Of a DNA stretch of 64,000 bases, positions 19,203-27,906 are shown in pieces (position 1 is the first letter of the stretch; every line of letters begins with the position of its first letter). The notes beneath the pieces were generated by a model. It did no database searches, had not been told where the DNA came from, and saw only the letters and a program-made list of their open reading frames with translations. Source of the stretch: Staphylococcus equorum (lineage in GTDB: Bacteria > Bacillota > Bacilli > Staphylococcales > Staphylococcaceae); contig NZ_JAMBPV010000007.1 of NCBI RefSeq assembly GCF_029531845.1, forward strand, positions 62,001 to 126,000, given 5' to 3'. The position numbers and the translations under genes are program-made.

Positions 19203-20177
19203 ATGCTACAACGAAAATTAAATATCGCGAATTTAAAGACACCTATTTATAAATTAGAATCCTTAAGTCAGTCGTTAGGTAAAGACATCTATATCAAAAG
19301 AGACGACTATACAGGCACTGAAATTTCAGGAAATAAGGTGAGAAAGTTAGAATACACAATTCAGTATGTATTAGATCATGGCTATGATACGATCATTACA
19401 ACTGGAGCAATTACATCTAATCATGCCCGTGCAACTGCTGCGGTATGTGCGCAATACAATATAGAATGTCATTTAATATTAAGGGGCACAATGGCAGAAT
19501 ATGAAGGGAATTTGTTTTTGGCTACGATGTCAGGCGCTCATGTACATCTTATAGAACCCATTGCCTCAAGAGAGGAAGCGATGGATACATTGTATATAGA
19601 ATTAGAAGAAGGTGGCAAAACACCATTTAAAATACCAGCTGGTGGATCTGACTGGATAGGCGCGCATGGTTATATTGATGCTTATGAAGAAATATTAGAA
19701 CAAGAAATCGCGATGGAGATTCAGTTTGATTCTATTAATTTTGCGGTTGGTTCTGGTGGGACATATGCTGGACTTTGGTTTGGCAAAACGAGTAATAATT
19801 TAGCAACTCAAATTATTGGATATGCTGTAAATAAAAATGCTGAAACCTTTAAAAATAAAGTTATTGAGATTATTAAAGATTTAGACAATGACACGACCTC
19901 ATTTGAAACCATTTTAATCAACGACGAATATATTGGTTTAGGATATAGCCAAGCAACGGATGAAGAACTACAATTTTATATTGATATCGCGCAACAAGAA
20001 GGTATTATTCTAGACCCAACTTACACGGGGAAAGCTTTTCGAGGACTCGTTGAGGAAATAAAACAAGGTCATTATGATGATCAGCAATCCATTTTATTTA
20101 TTCATACAGGCGGCTTACAAGGCTATACACAAGAGATAAGAACGCGTATCCAACAATTATTGTTAGAAAATGCTTAG
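19203..20177 (+). CDS. D-cysteine desulfhydrase / ACC deaminase-family PLP enzyme
   Basis: A 324-residue fold-type II PLP enzyme. The cofactor lysine lies in SGNKVRKLEY (about 48-57), the substrate-phosphate loop is ITTGAITSNHARATAA, and the PLP phosphate loop is AVGSGGTYAGL. Members convert D-cysteine to pyruvate, H2S and ammonia, or deaminate 1-aminocyclopropane-1-carboxylate; the HARATAA variant is typical of the D-cysteine group. ATG 19203 follows AAGGGG by eight bases. Last gene of the likely GNAT-VOC-PLP operon. Confidence 0.87.
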   Translation: MLQRKLNIANLKTPIYKLESLSQSLGKDIYIKRDDYTGTEISGNKVRKLEYTIQYVLDHGYDTIITTGAITSNHARATAAVCAQYNIECHLILRGTMAEYEGNLFLATMSGAHVHLIEPIASREEAMDTLYIELEEGGKTPFKIPAGGSDWIGAHGYIDAYEEILEQEIAMEIQFDSINFAVGSGGTYAGLWFGKTSNNLATQIIGYAVNKNAETFKNKVIEIIKDLDNDTTSFETILINDEYIGLGYSQATDEELQFYIDIAQQEGIILDPTYTGKAFRGLVEEIKQGHYDDQQSILFIHTGGLQGYTQEIRTRIQQLLLENA

Positions 20178-20350
20178 TCACTATAATACTCAAAAGCTAT
20201 ATTTAAAAATATAATATGTTCGATTAATAAAAGATTATGGGTGTGTTTTCAAATATTGAGTTATTGTATTTTCGGAGCAAATACGTTGATTAGTCTTCTG
20301 AAAATGTTTCATAATGAGATACAATTTGTGTGGCGAGGATGGTGTTTAAA

Positions 20351-20677
20351 ATGACGCGAACATTGACTACGATAGAATCATTTTATGAGTTTGTTAGCAA
20401 TCATAAATTGGTGGTTATCCATGTAATGAGAGACAATTGTAGCGTTTGTCATGCAGTTTTACCACAAATAGAAGGACTTGTAGGTGAATACCCTAAGGTG
20501 TCGCTAGGCGTTATAAACCAAAGCAAATTAGAAGCTATCGCTGGCGAACTATCGATATTTACTGTGCCAGTAGACTTAATATATTTAGATGGAAAAGAAA
20601 TGCATAGACAAGGTCGCTTTATTGATATGCAACGGTTTGAACATCAGTTGAATATGATGTATCAAAGTATAGGTTAA
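20351..20677 (+). CDS. Thioredoxin-like protein with CxxC motif
   Basis: A 108-residue cytoplasmic protein of the thioredoxin fold. It has VVIHVMRDNCSVCHAVLP in the position of the redox loop (Cys-Ser-Val-Cys instead of Cys-Gly-Pro-Cys) and the cis-proline segment IFTVPVDLIYLDGKE. The Ser-Val dipeptide predicts a more reducing or different partner preference than thioredoxin. ATG 20351 is six bases from GGTG and twelve from GAGG; earlier in-frame starts (GTG 20330, ATG 20339) overlap this ribosome binding site. Short staphylococcal homologues are usually listed as thioredoxin family, of unknown role. Confidence 0.82.
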   Translation: MTRTLTTIESFYEFVSNHKLVVIHVMRDNCSVCHAVLPQIEGLVGEYPKVSLGVINQSKLEAIAGELSIFTVPVDLIYLDGKEMHRQGRFIDMQRFEHQLNMMYQSIG

Positions 20678-20867
20678 TACATTGTAGCGTGTGATTTTTT
20701 TGTCTATTTTGAGTCGAAAATGGTTAATAAATCAGTACTACTTTTCATAAAGCGTAGCATCACAGTGCAGAGTGGGAAAATTAAACATAGAAAACCATTT
20801 TATTATAAAGTGGTCGAGATATAAATACAACATGCATGTAATAAATTAGCTATTTAGCAACCCTATT

Positions 20868-20916
20868 GAGGCGGGAATATGAAATCAAATTTTGATTTCT
20901 GACCTGCCCTTTTTTG
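20868..20916 (+). terminator. Palindromic terminator, GAAATCAAA family copy b
   Basis: GAAATCAAA and TTTGATTTC pair, then GGCGGG pairs with CCTGCC (one G-U), ending in TTTTTT. It belongs to the same dispersed family as 10719 and 60268, and ends the thioredoxin-like gene. Confidence 0.75.
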
Positions 20917-21051
20917 TGTCATTAATACTTGTAGTAACACAAAATAATTAAATTGCCCCAAATAAAAATGCGAGTAATTAGATTAAAAGTGTCATATTTT
21001 CTAAAAATAATGTATGATAAAGAATATTAATAGCGCAATAGGGGGATGTAT

Positions 21052-21570
21052 ATGCGAATAGAAAGAATCTGTCCTGATGAAGCAGAGGAATTATATGCTT
21101 GTATGAAGAAAATCGATCAAGAAACGCAATATATGTTGTATTTGCCAGATGAACGCAGTTTTGATAAAGAAGCATTTATTGATGATATTAAGCGTAATTT
21201 TTATATTGGTGTAAAAACAGATGATAATGAAATCTTAGGATATCTTTCTGCACATATTAGTACATTATCTAAGGTGAAACATATTGGTTATATTATGACA
21301 GGGCTCGTTAACAATAAACAGCAGCAGGGTTTATCTACAAAAATGTTTGATGAAACAATTAGGTGGGCAAAGCGCAAGGGGTTAAGACGCTTAGAATTAA
21401 ACGTGATTACATCGAATACACCTGCTATAAACTTTTATGAGAAATTAGGTTTTAAAATCGAAGGTATTAAACGGGAATCGATTTACATGGATGAACATTA
21501 CTATGATGAACTGTATATGGCAAAGATATTGGATCAAGACTTTATACCTAATTTTACAAGTAGGTTGTAG
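21052..21570 (+). CDS. GNAT-family N-acetyltransferase
   Basis: A 172-residue acetyltransferase. The core runs IGYIMTGLVNNKQQQGLSTKM, with the acetyl-CoA loop at KQQQGLST (a Q-x-x-G variant). This is followed by the helix ETIRWAKRKGLRRLELNVITSN and AINFYEKLGFKIEGIKRESI, the classical motif B. The arrangement resembles ribosomal-protein or polyamine-type acetyltransferases. GGGGG lies six bases before ATG 21052. It is flanked by a terminator upstream and a different gene downstream. The substrate is unknown. Confidence 0.85.
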   Translation: MRIERICPDEAEELYACMKKIDQETQYMLYLPDERSFDKEAFIDDIKRNFYIGVKTDDNEILGYLSAHISTLSKVKHIGYIMTGLVNNKQQQGLSTKMFDETIRWAKRKGLRRLELNVITSNTPAINFYEKLGFKIEGIKRESIYMDEHYYDELYMAKILDQDFIPNFTSRL

Positions 21571-21719
21571 CTGTCTAGTGAAAACGACAAGGTAAAAGTA
21601 AGAAATTAGCTGTATATACATAAAATTAAAATATTGAGTTTGCGTAATTGCTTTTACTAAAAATATGGACTAGTTTATTGTAAAATATATATCAGACGAA
21701 TTTAAGGAGGTTATATATT

Positions 21720-22694
21720 TTGTTGAAAAAAATTGTAGCATTAACGAGTGTTGCTGTAATAACTTCCTACTTTTATGCTAAAGTAAAAGAAAAACGTAGC
21801 TATAAAAGCTTTTTATATGAAGCAACAATAAGAGTTACTCAAATGAAAAAGCCATTTGAAAGTGTAGAGCATGCGAGAAAAATGCTGGAAGTTGTGATGA
21901 AAGATACAGAAGGGCCACATAAAGACACGGATTATAACTTTCGAAACCATGTTCAAACTACAACAATACAAAATGTAACCACTTATATAGTGGATGATAA
22001 ATCAGATAGACAGCAGCGGGTAGTATTGTATTTACATGGGGGTGCGTGGTTTCAAGACCCTATTAAAACACACTTTGAGTATATAGATTTACTTGTAGAT
22101 GAATTGGATGCGAAAGTTATTATGCCTGTTTATCCAAAAATACCACACGCAACTTATAAAGAAACGTTTGAATTGCTTACTGAAATTTATAAAACGATAG
22201 TTGCACAAGTAGAATACCCAGAACAAGTGATTATTATGGGGGATTCGACAGGCGGTCAAATTGCATTATCATTTGCGCAATATATCAAAATATTAGGCTT
22301 AGCACAGCCAAGTAACATTGTATTGATTTCTCCGGTTTTAGATGCGACATTGTCTAATCCTGAAGCACCTGCGTATGAAAAAATAGATCCTATGTTAGGT
22401 ATTAACGGTACACTATATTTCATGAAATTATGGGCAGGCGATATACCATTAACTGATTGGCGCGTTTCTCCAATATATGGTACTTTAGATGGCTTAGGAC
22501 ACATCACAATTTCAATAGGTACAAAAGAAACGTTATATCCAGATGCAGTGAAATTATCAAATTTATTAAATGAAAAAAATATAGAGCATGATTTCTTTTT
22601 AGGTTATAATTTATTCCATATTCATCAGATCTTTCCAATTCCGGAAAGGCGACAATTTTTAGAACAACTAAAGCAAATTATTAATAAATATTAA
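21720..22694 (+). CDS. Alpha/beta hydrolase of the hormone-sensitive lipase type
   Basis: A 324-residue esterase-like protein. HGGAW at 106-110 supplies the oxyanion hole. GDSTGG at 174-179 holds the nucleophile Ser176. The Asp is likely in ETLYPDA and the His near the C terminus in FHIHQIF. A hydrophobic N terminus (residues 2-20) suggests a signal anchor or signal peptide. AAGGAGG is nine bases before the TTG start; a second TTG follows directly and could also serve. It ends at a strong terminator. The physiological ester is unknown. Confidence 0.85.
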   Translation: MLKKIVALTSVAVITSYFYAKVKEKRSYKSFLYEATIRVTQMKKPFESVEHARKMLEVVMKDTEGPHKDTDYNFRNHVQTTTIQNVTTYIVDDKSDRQQRVVLYLHGGAWFQDPIKTHFEYIDLLVDELDAKVIMPVYPKIPHATYKETFELLTEIYKTIVAQVEYPEQVIIMGDSTGGQIALSFAQYIKILGLAQPSNIVLISPVLDATLSNPEAPAYEKIDPMLGINGTLYFMKLWAGDIPLTDWRVSPIYGTLDGLGHITISIGTKETLYPDAVKLSNLLNEKNIEHDFFLGYNLFHIHQIFPIPERRQFLEQLKQIINKY

Positions 22695-22711
22695 AAATAA
22701 GCTACATAAAT

Positions 22712-22747
22712 AAAAGGGCTTTCCAATTTTTTGGGAAGCCCTTTTAG
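22712..22747. terminator. Terminator between convergent genes
   Basis: AAAAGGGCTTCC-like and GGAAGCCCTTTT arms pair around a short loop. A- and T-runs on both sides make it bidirectional. Confidence 0.85.
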
Positions 22748-22760
22748 AGTGGCGACTTTG

Positions 22761-22862
22761 TTGGCAGTTTTTTGTGCACGTTTTCCACGGGCACAGCCTT
22801 AGCCTGTAGTTTTCGGCTCGTGCTTTAATAACTAGCCAGGAGTCGGCCCAAAGCACTGCCAT
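22761..22862 (+). repeat. Structured intergenic repeat, copy 2
   Basis: Outer arms TGGCAGT (22762-22768) and ACTGCCA are complementary. The inner stem pairs GCACAGCC (22791-22798) with GGCT-C-GTGC, leaving one bulged base. It lies 14 bases after the convergent-gene terminator. The same structure with compensatory base changes is seen at 6415, 39691 and 48685. Confidence 0.8.
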
Positions 22863-22966
22863 TATTAAACGAAAAAATATAATCAAACATTCATTGTTAT
22901 TGTCTAAATTTATATATAAAATATTGTTTCTTGAGTTATTTGAGGAAACGACATGGGTTAGCAGTA

Positions 22967-24121
22967 TTACTTATTTTTTAAATAAGTTGGTAAAAATTCT
23001 GTGTATAAGTCAATAAAAGCTAAGTACACATCTTTTTCTACATATTCATCTACTTGATGCGCTTGGCTGACTAAACCAGGACCATACATAATAAATGAGA
23101 AGTCTTCGTCCTTATCTACAAGTAGGTCGGAGGCATCGGTTACACCTGGTGAAGCTTCCAAAGGTAAATCAGCATTTAAATATTTTGTGCCCATTTCGCG
23201 TGCTAATTCTGCTAGTTTATTTTGGCCAGTTGTATAAACAGGTGGTCTAGACATATAAGTATCGATTTCAATATCTGTCTGATCAGTTTCAACTTGTTTT
23301 AAAATTTCATTAAAATAAGAAATAAATTGTTCGTTATCATGCTCTGGAATTGTACGGATATTAAATTCTGACTCAGCGTGTTCTGGAATAGAGTTCACTT
23401 GGTTACCGCCATTAAAGATAGTAGCATTCATAATGGCATTACCTAAAAGGGTATTACTTTTATCGAATTTTTCAAATCCTTCATCCGCTTTATAAACAAA
23501 TTTCACAAGTGGTGAAATTGCATTGAAACCAAGATGTGGCATGGAACTGTGTGAAGCCTTACCTTTTGAAGTGACACGAATGTCCATTGAACCTTTATGT
23601 GCATAAACAATTCTATCTTGTGATGGTTCGGCAATAACGAGCGCTTCTACATCTTTCATGTAGCCTTGTTCTTGGAAAGCTTTTGCGCCTTCGCCTACGA
23701 TTTCTTCACCTGCAGTTGCGAGTAAACGAATTCTACCATGTTCTAATAAGCCCTGTTCTTTGATATCAATCAAACTGATAACCAAAGCAGCAAGTCCTGA
23801 TTTCATATCTGCAGAGCCACGTCCATAAAATTTATTATCTACTTCAGTTAATTTGAATGGGTCATAGGTCCATTTATTTTTATCGCCTTCTGATACGACA
23901 TCCATATGTCCTGAAATACCTAAAACTGGTCCGTCTTCACCAATTTCTGCTATTAAATTTGCACGTGTATCGTTGATTTTAATTATTTTGGAGTCGATAT
24001 CATGTTTAGTTAATAAATCTTTAAGATATTCACATACTTCAATTTCGTGATCATTTACAGACTTAATACTTACTAAATCTTCTAGTACTTGAACTTTTTC
24101 TGCTTCTGAAAATTTACTCAT
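22967..24121 (-). CDS. M20-family metallopeptidase (ArgE/DapE type)
   Basis: A 384-residue di-zinc amidohydrolase, usually annotated as succinyl-diaminopimelate desuccinylase. Metal ligands are visible in GHMDVVSEGD, RGSADMKSGLAA and TAGEEIVGEG (catalytic Glu), and the C-terminal SQAHQVDEYV gives the last His. The dimerisation domain lies at about 180-290. ATG 24121 follows AAAGGAGT. Staphylococci make lysine-type peptidoglycan and have a separate dap route, so peptide or N-acyl amino acid hydrolysis is also possible. Convergent with the esterase gene. Confidence 0.87.
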   Translation of the reverse strand: MSKFSEAEKVQVLEDLVSIKSVNDHEIEVCEYLKDLLTKHDIDSKIIKINDTRANLIAEIGEDGPVLGISGHMDVVSEGDKNKWTYDPFKLTEVDNKFYGRGSADMKSGLAALVISLIDIKEQGLLEHGRIRLLATAGEEIVGEGAKAFQEQGYMKDVEALVIAEPSQDRIVYAHKGSMDIRVTSKGKASHSSMPHLGFNAISPLVKFVYKADEGFEKFDKSNTLLGNAIMNATIFNGGNQVNSIPEHAESEFNIRTIPEHDNEQFISYFNEILKQVETDQTDIEIDTYMSRPPVYTTGQNKLAELAREMGTKYLNADLPLEASPGVTDASDLLVDKDEDFSFIMYGPGLVSQAHQVDEYVEKDVYLAFIDLYTEFLPTYLKNK

Positions 24122-24292
24122 CTTAATAAAACTCCTTTTCTTTAAATAATAACCATCTATCAATTTAATTATATCTGAAGATTCCGACTAATTAAATTTT
24201 AACGTACTGAAAAAGAAGATGAGTACTGAAAGAAAATTTCATTTGAGTTTTTATTTATATTTTGAGCGTACATCGTATGTTTAACAAAAAAA

Positions 24293-24619
24293 TCATACAT
24301 GGCTCTTAGATTGAGTGTGATCTAGGGACCATGTATGAGAATTAACATTGTGTGATAAGGCTTTTGTTTTCAATGTATTTGTAAGATTAGATTGTAATTC
24401 ATCAGGTACGCTATTACTTTCAGTTGATGTTTTACCTGATGAAGATTCGTTATTGTATTCTACATTTTCAAGGTTTGTAGGATTGGCAGTATCTAAAACT
24501 GCACCCTTCATATCATTACCTTGAATACTACCAATTAAAATCATAATGAGATAGCTAAAAGTGATAAGAAATACAACACCAAGATATATAGAAACTACTA
24601 ATTTCACAGATTTACTCAT
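24293..24619 (-). CDS. Small single-span membrane protein of unknown function
   Basis: A 108-residue protein with one N-terminal hydrophobic segment (about 7-33) followed by a hydrophilic, Ser/Asn/Thr-rich tail (for example NNESSSGKTSTESNS). The charge pattern predicts a short cytoplasmic N terminus and an outside tail. The ribosome binding site GTAGGAGG is strong, and codon use looks normal, so I treat it as real. It is transcribed away from the capsule operon. I do not recognise a family. Confidence 0.65.
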   Translation of the reverse strand: MSKSVKLVVSIYLGVVFLITFSYLIMILIGSIQGNDMKGAVLDTANPTNLENVEYNNESSSGKTSTESNSVPDELQSNLTNTLKTKALSHNVNSHTWSLDHTQSKSHV

Positions 24620-25059
24620 AAACTGCCTCCTACATAGATTTATTGTTTCCTACACACATAAGATAACATTTAAATTTTAATAACATGTTAAGAAGTAGTA
24701 AATATTATATATTTATTTATGGTAAAAAACAGCAATACTAAATTAAATTTAAATTTTTCGATAAAAAGTATTTATTTTTTCTAAAAATATAAATACCATT
24801 ATATAAGGCTTTATATAGATAAAAGATGAATATTACATCTAATGTAAATTTGAATTTACGAATAATTAATCAATTCTTCAAACAATTTATATTAAATCAA
24901 TAACTACATGGTAGCATAACAGTATTGATAGGTAGGAATTGTTAAAACATTGTGAATGCTATTTTTAGTTGATACATCTTCACTATGTATTAATAACATG
25001 CTTAACCTACTTTGATATTTACATAAAATTAAATACGCTGCTGAAAAGAGGGATGAAAT
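24620..25059. other. AT-rich upstream region of the capsule operon
   Basis: This 440-base stretch contains no credible gene. It holds two overlapping inverted repeats, TTACAT-N3-ATGTAA (24833-24847) and GTAAATT-N2-AATTTAC (24844-24859), and an imperfect TATATAAG/CTTTATATA repeat at 24801. These are candidate regulator sites for capB or for the divergent small membrane gene. No promoter can be assigned firmly. Confidence 0.4.
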
Positions 25060-26217
25060 TTGCTACTCATCATCATATGTGTAGGTCTAATACTTTGGCT
25101 AGGTATTGTTGAGAAAAAACAACATTCCTACAGATTAGAAAAAGTTCCAATACGCATAAATATAAATGGTATAAGAGGTAAATCCACTATAACTAGGTTG
25201 ATTTACAGTACACTACGTGAGGACGACTACCGAGTAATAGGTAAAACAACAGGAACAGATGCACGTATGCTGTATTGGTTTACGCCAAGAGAGTATCCAG
25301 TTTATAGGAAGCCTCAAGGAGCAAATATCGGCGAACAACGTGACATTATTCGTAAAGTTGTAAAACAAAAAGCCAATGCCTTAGTAAATGAATGTATGGC
25401 AGTTAATCCAGATTATCAAATTACATTTCAAAAAGACTTAGTGAAAGCAAATATAGGTGTGATTGTTAATGTGATGGAAGATCATATGGATGTGTTAGGG
25501 CCGACATTAAACGAGGTTGCCGAGGCATTTACAGCGACCATTCCATACAAAGGTCATCTTGTAGTAATGAAAGATGACTACACTAAATTTTTTGCTAAAG
25601 TTGCTAAAAAACGTAAAACAAAATTAATTGTTGTTGATAAAGAAGATGTTCCTGAATCCTATCTAAGAAAGTTCGGTTACATCGTATTCCCAGATAATGT
25701 TGCAATTGCTATGGGCGTTGCCGAAGCGCTGGGTATAGATCGAGATACAGCCTTGCGTGGCATGCTCAATGCACCACCTGATGTTGGAGCTGTTGAAGTT
25801 AAATACTTTAACGCTAATCATTCAACTAACGTTTATGTTAATGCATTTGCTGCAAATGAGCCAAAATCGTCAAAAGCAATATTAGACAAAGTTGAAACTT
25901 ATAATTATCCATATAAAAAAATTGTACTCATATTAAATTGTCGTTCCGACAGAATCGACAGAACGAGACAGTTTTGTGAAGATTTTTTAAAGGATGTCGA
26001 ATTTGATACATTAATTTGTACAGGTAAAAGTACTCAAATGGTCAATGATGTAATGAAAGGGCAGACTAATAAGAAGTATTTAAACTTCGAAGGTAAAGAT
26101 ATAAAAGAAGTTGAGAGCGCATTATATAAAGAGTCACAAAATGCCTTGGTTTTCTGTGTGGGTAACATTCACGGACCAGGTAAACAAATAGCGCAATATA
26201 TAGAAGGGATCAAATAA
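25060..26217 (+). CDS. capB: Poly-gamma-glutamate synthase ligase subunit CapB/PgsB
   Basis: A 385-residue Mur-ligase-like amide ligase that phosphorylates glutamate chains and elongates gamma-linked poly-glutamate at the membrane. There is an N-terminal hydrophobic anchor (1-16), then the ATP loop NGIRGKSTITR at about 36-46 and the VMEDHMDVLGPT metal/ATP segment. GAGGG precedes the TTG start. First gene of capBCAED. S. epidermidis capBCAD gives resistance to salt, antimicrobial peptides and phagocytosis; the same role is inferred here. Confidence 0.93.
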   Translation: MLLIIICVGLILWLGIVEKKQHSYRLEKVPIRININGIRGKSTITRLIYSTLREDDYRVIGKTTGTDARMLYWFTPREYPVYRKPQGANIGEQRDIIRKVVKQKANALVNECMAVNPDYQITFQKDLVKANIGVIVNVMEDHMDVLGPTLNEVAEAFTATIPYKGHLVVMKDDYTKFFAKVAKKRKTKLIVVDKEDVPESYLRKFGYIVFPDNVAIAMGVAEALGIDRDTALRGMLNAPPDVGAVEVKYFNANHSTNVYVNAFAANEPKSSKAILDKVETYNYPYKKIVLILNCRSDRIDRTRQFCEDFLKDVEFDTLICTGKSTQMVNDVMKGQTNKKYLNFEGKDIKEVESALYKESQNALVFCVGNIHGPGKQIAQYIEGIK

Positions 26218-26218
26218 T

Positions 26219-26671
26219 ATGATAGGTTCAGAGTTATATTTTTCATTATTTGTGGGTATTGTACTAAGTCTAATCTTTGCCGAGAAATTTGGTATTAGTC
26301 CAGCTGGTTTAGTAGTACCAGGATATTTAGCTTTGATTTTTGATCAGCCGATAATGTTACTATCCGTACTCATTATTAGTTGCATTACATATTTCATTGT
26401 TAATCATGGTGTAAGTCGAATCGTAATTTTATATGGCCGTAGGAAATTTGCGGCAATGATACTTACTGGTATGGTATTAAAATTTGTATTTGACATCGTT
26501 TATCCCTTAACCCCATTTGAAATGGTGGAAATGTCCGGGATTGGCGTTGTTATTCCAGGTATCATAGCTAATACTATTCAAAAACAAGGTGTCATTATTA
26601 CTTTATCTACATGTATGTTATTAACATGTATTACTTACGTTATCTTATTCTTTTATAGCTTTATCAATTAG
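26219..26671 (+). CDS. capC: Poly-gamma-glutamate synthase membrane subunit CapC/PgsC
   Basis: A 150-residue integral membrane protein with about four to five spans that forms the synthase core with CapB. Typical features are GISPAGLVVPGYLAL at about 25-39 and a C-terminal GIGVVIPGIIANTIQKQG. The ATG is one base after the capB stop, and AAGGGATC at the end of capB serves as ribosome binding site, so translation is coupled. Confidence 0.93.
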   Translation: MIGSELYFSLFVGIVLSLIFAEKFGISPAGLVVPGYLALIFDQPIMLLSVLIISCITYFIVNHGVSRIVILYGRRKFAAMILTGMVLKFVFDIVYPLTPFEMVEMSGIGVVIPGIIANTIQKQGVIITLSTCMLLTCITYVILFFYSFIN

Positions 26672-26685
26672 TAAGGAGCATAAAT

Positions 26686-27756
26686 ATGAAACAATCTAAA
26701 CGATTTACTATAGAGGAACGGGTATTAAAATGGACGAAACGTCACAAAAAACGTAACTCTATATACACCGCCATTATTTTAATAGGGGCAATTGCACTTT
26801 TAGTATTCACTATATCATCGCAAAAGGTTGAACCAGTTCAAGCTATGAAGAAAGCCAAAGATGATATAAGGATGACTTATTTAGGTAATATAGAAATGAA
26901 TAAGCATATAAGAAAAAATAATATTAACGACACCTTTAATCCGATAGAAAGTGTTTTAAATGCAAGTGATTATTCAACAGCAAGCTTAAAACTCACCAAT
27001 TTTTCAGACGATAGAAAAACAAATATTAATAAAAATTTAGAGAACGTCATGTTTTTAAGGGGGTTAAATATTAAAAGTTTAAATATTATTAACCAAGTCA
27101 CCGATAATATAACAGCGAGAGAGTTTAATAGAGCGGTAGAAGGCCAGGCTGGTTATAATTACTTAACTGGAAATGGTTCGAATCCTATTAATAGTAAAAC
27201 AGTACAACAAACAGTTAAAGGTAAAAAAATTGCCAACGTTTCGTTTACAGATGTTGAATCTGATTACACTGATACCTTGAAAAATACAACGTCGGTGAGT
27301 TTAGAACCGAATATATATATTCCTTTAATTAAAAAGTTAAAAGAAGAAAATGATTACGTTGTGGCCAATGTCGACTGGGGAATAACGGATGAACGTGCTG
27401 TTACAACGAGACAAAAGAAATATGCGCATTCCCTTGTTGATGCTGGTGCAGATGTAATTGTTGGCCATAACTCAGTTGTTCAAAAGATTGAAAAATACAA
27501 AGATACTAGTATTTTTTATAGCCTTGGTAACGTAACTTCTGAAGATTTTTTATCTAAGAATAAACAAGGATTAGCTGTTCAACAAAATTGGAATGGTAAA
27601 GATTCAGAATTTATGGTAACGCCAATTAAATCACAAGGTGGAAAAATAACAGAATCCAATCCTAACAAAGTGGAAGAAATTAAATTATTGAACAATATTG
27701 AAAGTAAGAGTGTGGATCTTAAAAAAGAGAATGGAGGTTACGTATATGAACATTAA
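26686..27756 (+). CDS. capA: Poly-gamma-glutamate transport/assembly protein CapA/PgsA
   Basis: A 356-residue membrane-anchored protein with one span near 23-43 and a large external domain of the CapA family, a calcineurin-like metallophosphatase fold. Near the C terminus DADVIVGHNSVVQKIEKY and FYSLGNV match the family core. It is thought to carry or export the growing PGA chain. Compared with Bacillus PgsA, the early DxxH-type metal residues are poorly recognisable in this protein. Its last codons overlap capE by 11 bases. Confidence 0.9.
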   Translation: MKQSKRFTIEERVLKWTKRHKKRNSIYTAIILIGAIALLVFTISSQKVEPVQAMKKAKDDIRMTYLGNIEMNKHIRKNNINDTFNPIESVLNASDYSTASLKLTNFSDDRKTNINKNLENVMFLRGLNIKSLNIINQVTDNITAREFNRAVEGQAGYNYLTGNGSNPINSKTVQQTVKGKKIANVSFTDVESDYTDTLKNTTSVSLEPNIYIPLIKKLKEENDYVVANVDWGITDERAVTTRQKKYAHSLVDAGADVIVGHNSVVQKIEKYKDTSIFYSLGNVTSEDFLSKNKQGLAVQQNWNGKDSEFMVTPIKSQGGKITESNPNKVEEIKLLNNIESKSVDLKKENGGYVYEH

Positions 27757-27904
27757 AACACAATGGGTGGGTATTACAGTAGTTTCAATAGTATTAGTCA
27801 TCTTTTTATTAATTGTATTTGCTCGTGCGAATGAAGGTTTAGATCAATATGAACAGAATGAACTTAAAACATCGCATCACCAATATTTGTCTAAAGGAGC
27901 TTAA
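27746..27904 (+). CDS. capE: Small capsule membrane protein CapE/PgsE
   Basis: A 52-residue single-span protein: a hydrophobic segment at about 7-26, then a short acidic and His-containing tail. GGAGG lies eight bases before ATG 27746, inside the end of capA. Position between capA and capD and size match CapE/PgsE, which in Bacillus supports PGA production, with zinc in some species. The homology call rests mostly on location. Confidence 0.8.
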   Translation: MNIKTQWVGITVVSIVLVIFLLIVFARANEGLDQYEQNELKTSHHQYLSKGA

Positions 27905-27906
27905 GT

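Noticed and set aside
22668..22886. A 72-codon minus-strand frame
   Set aside because: It covers the terminator and repeat copy 2, so it is intergenic structure rather than coding sequence.
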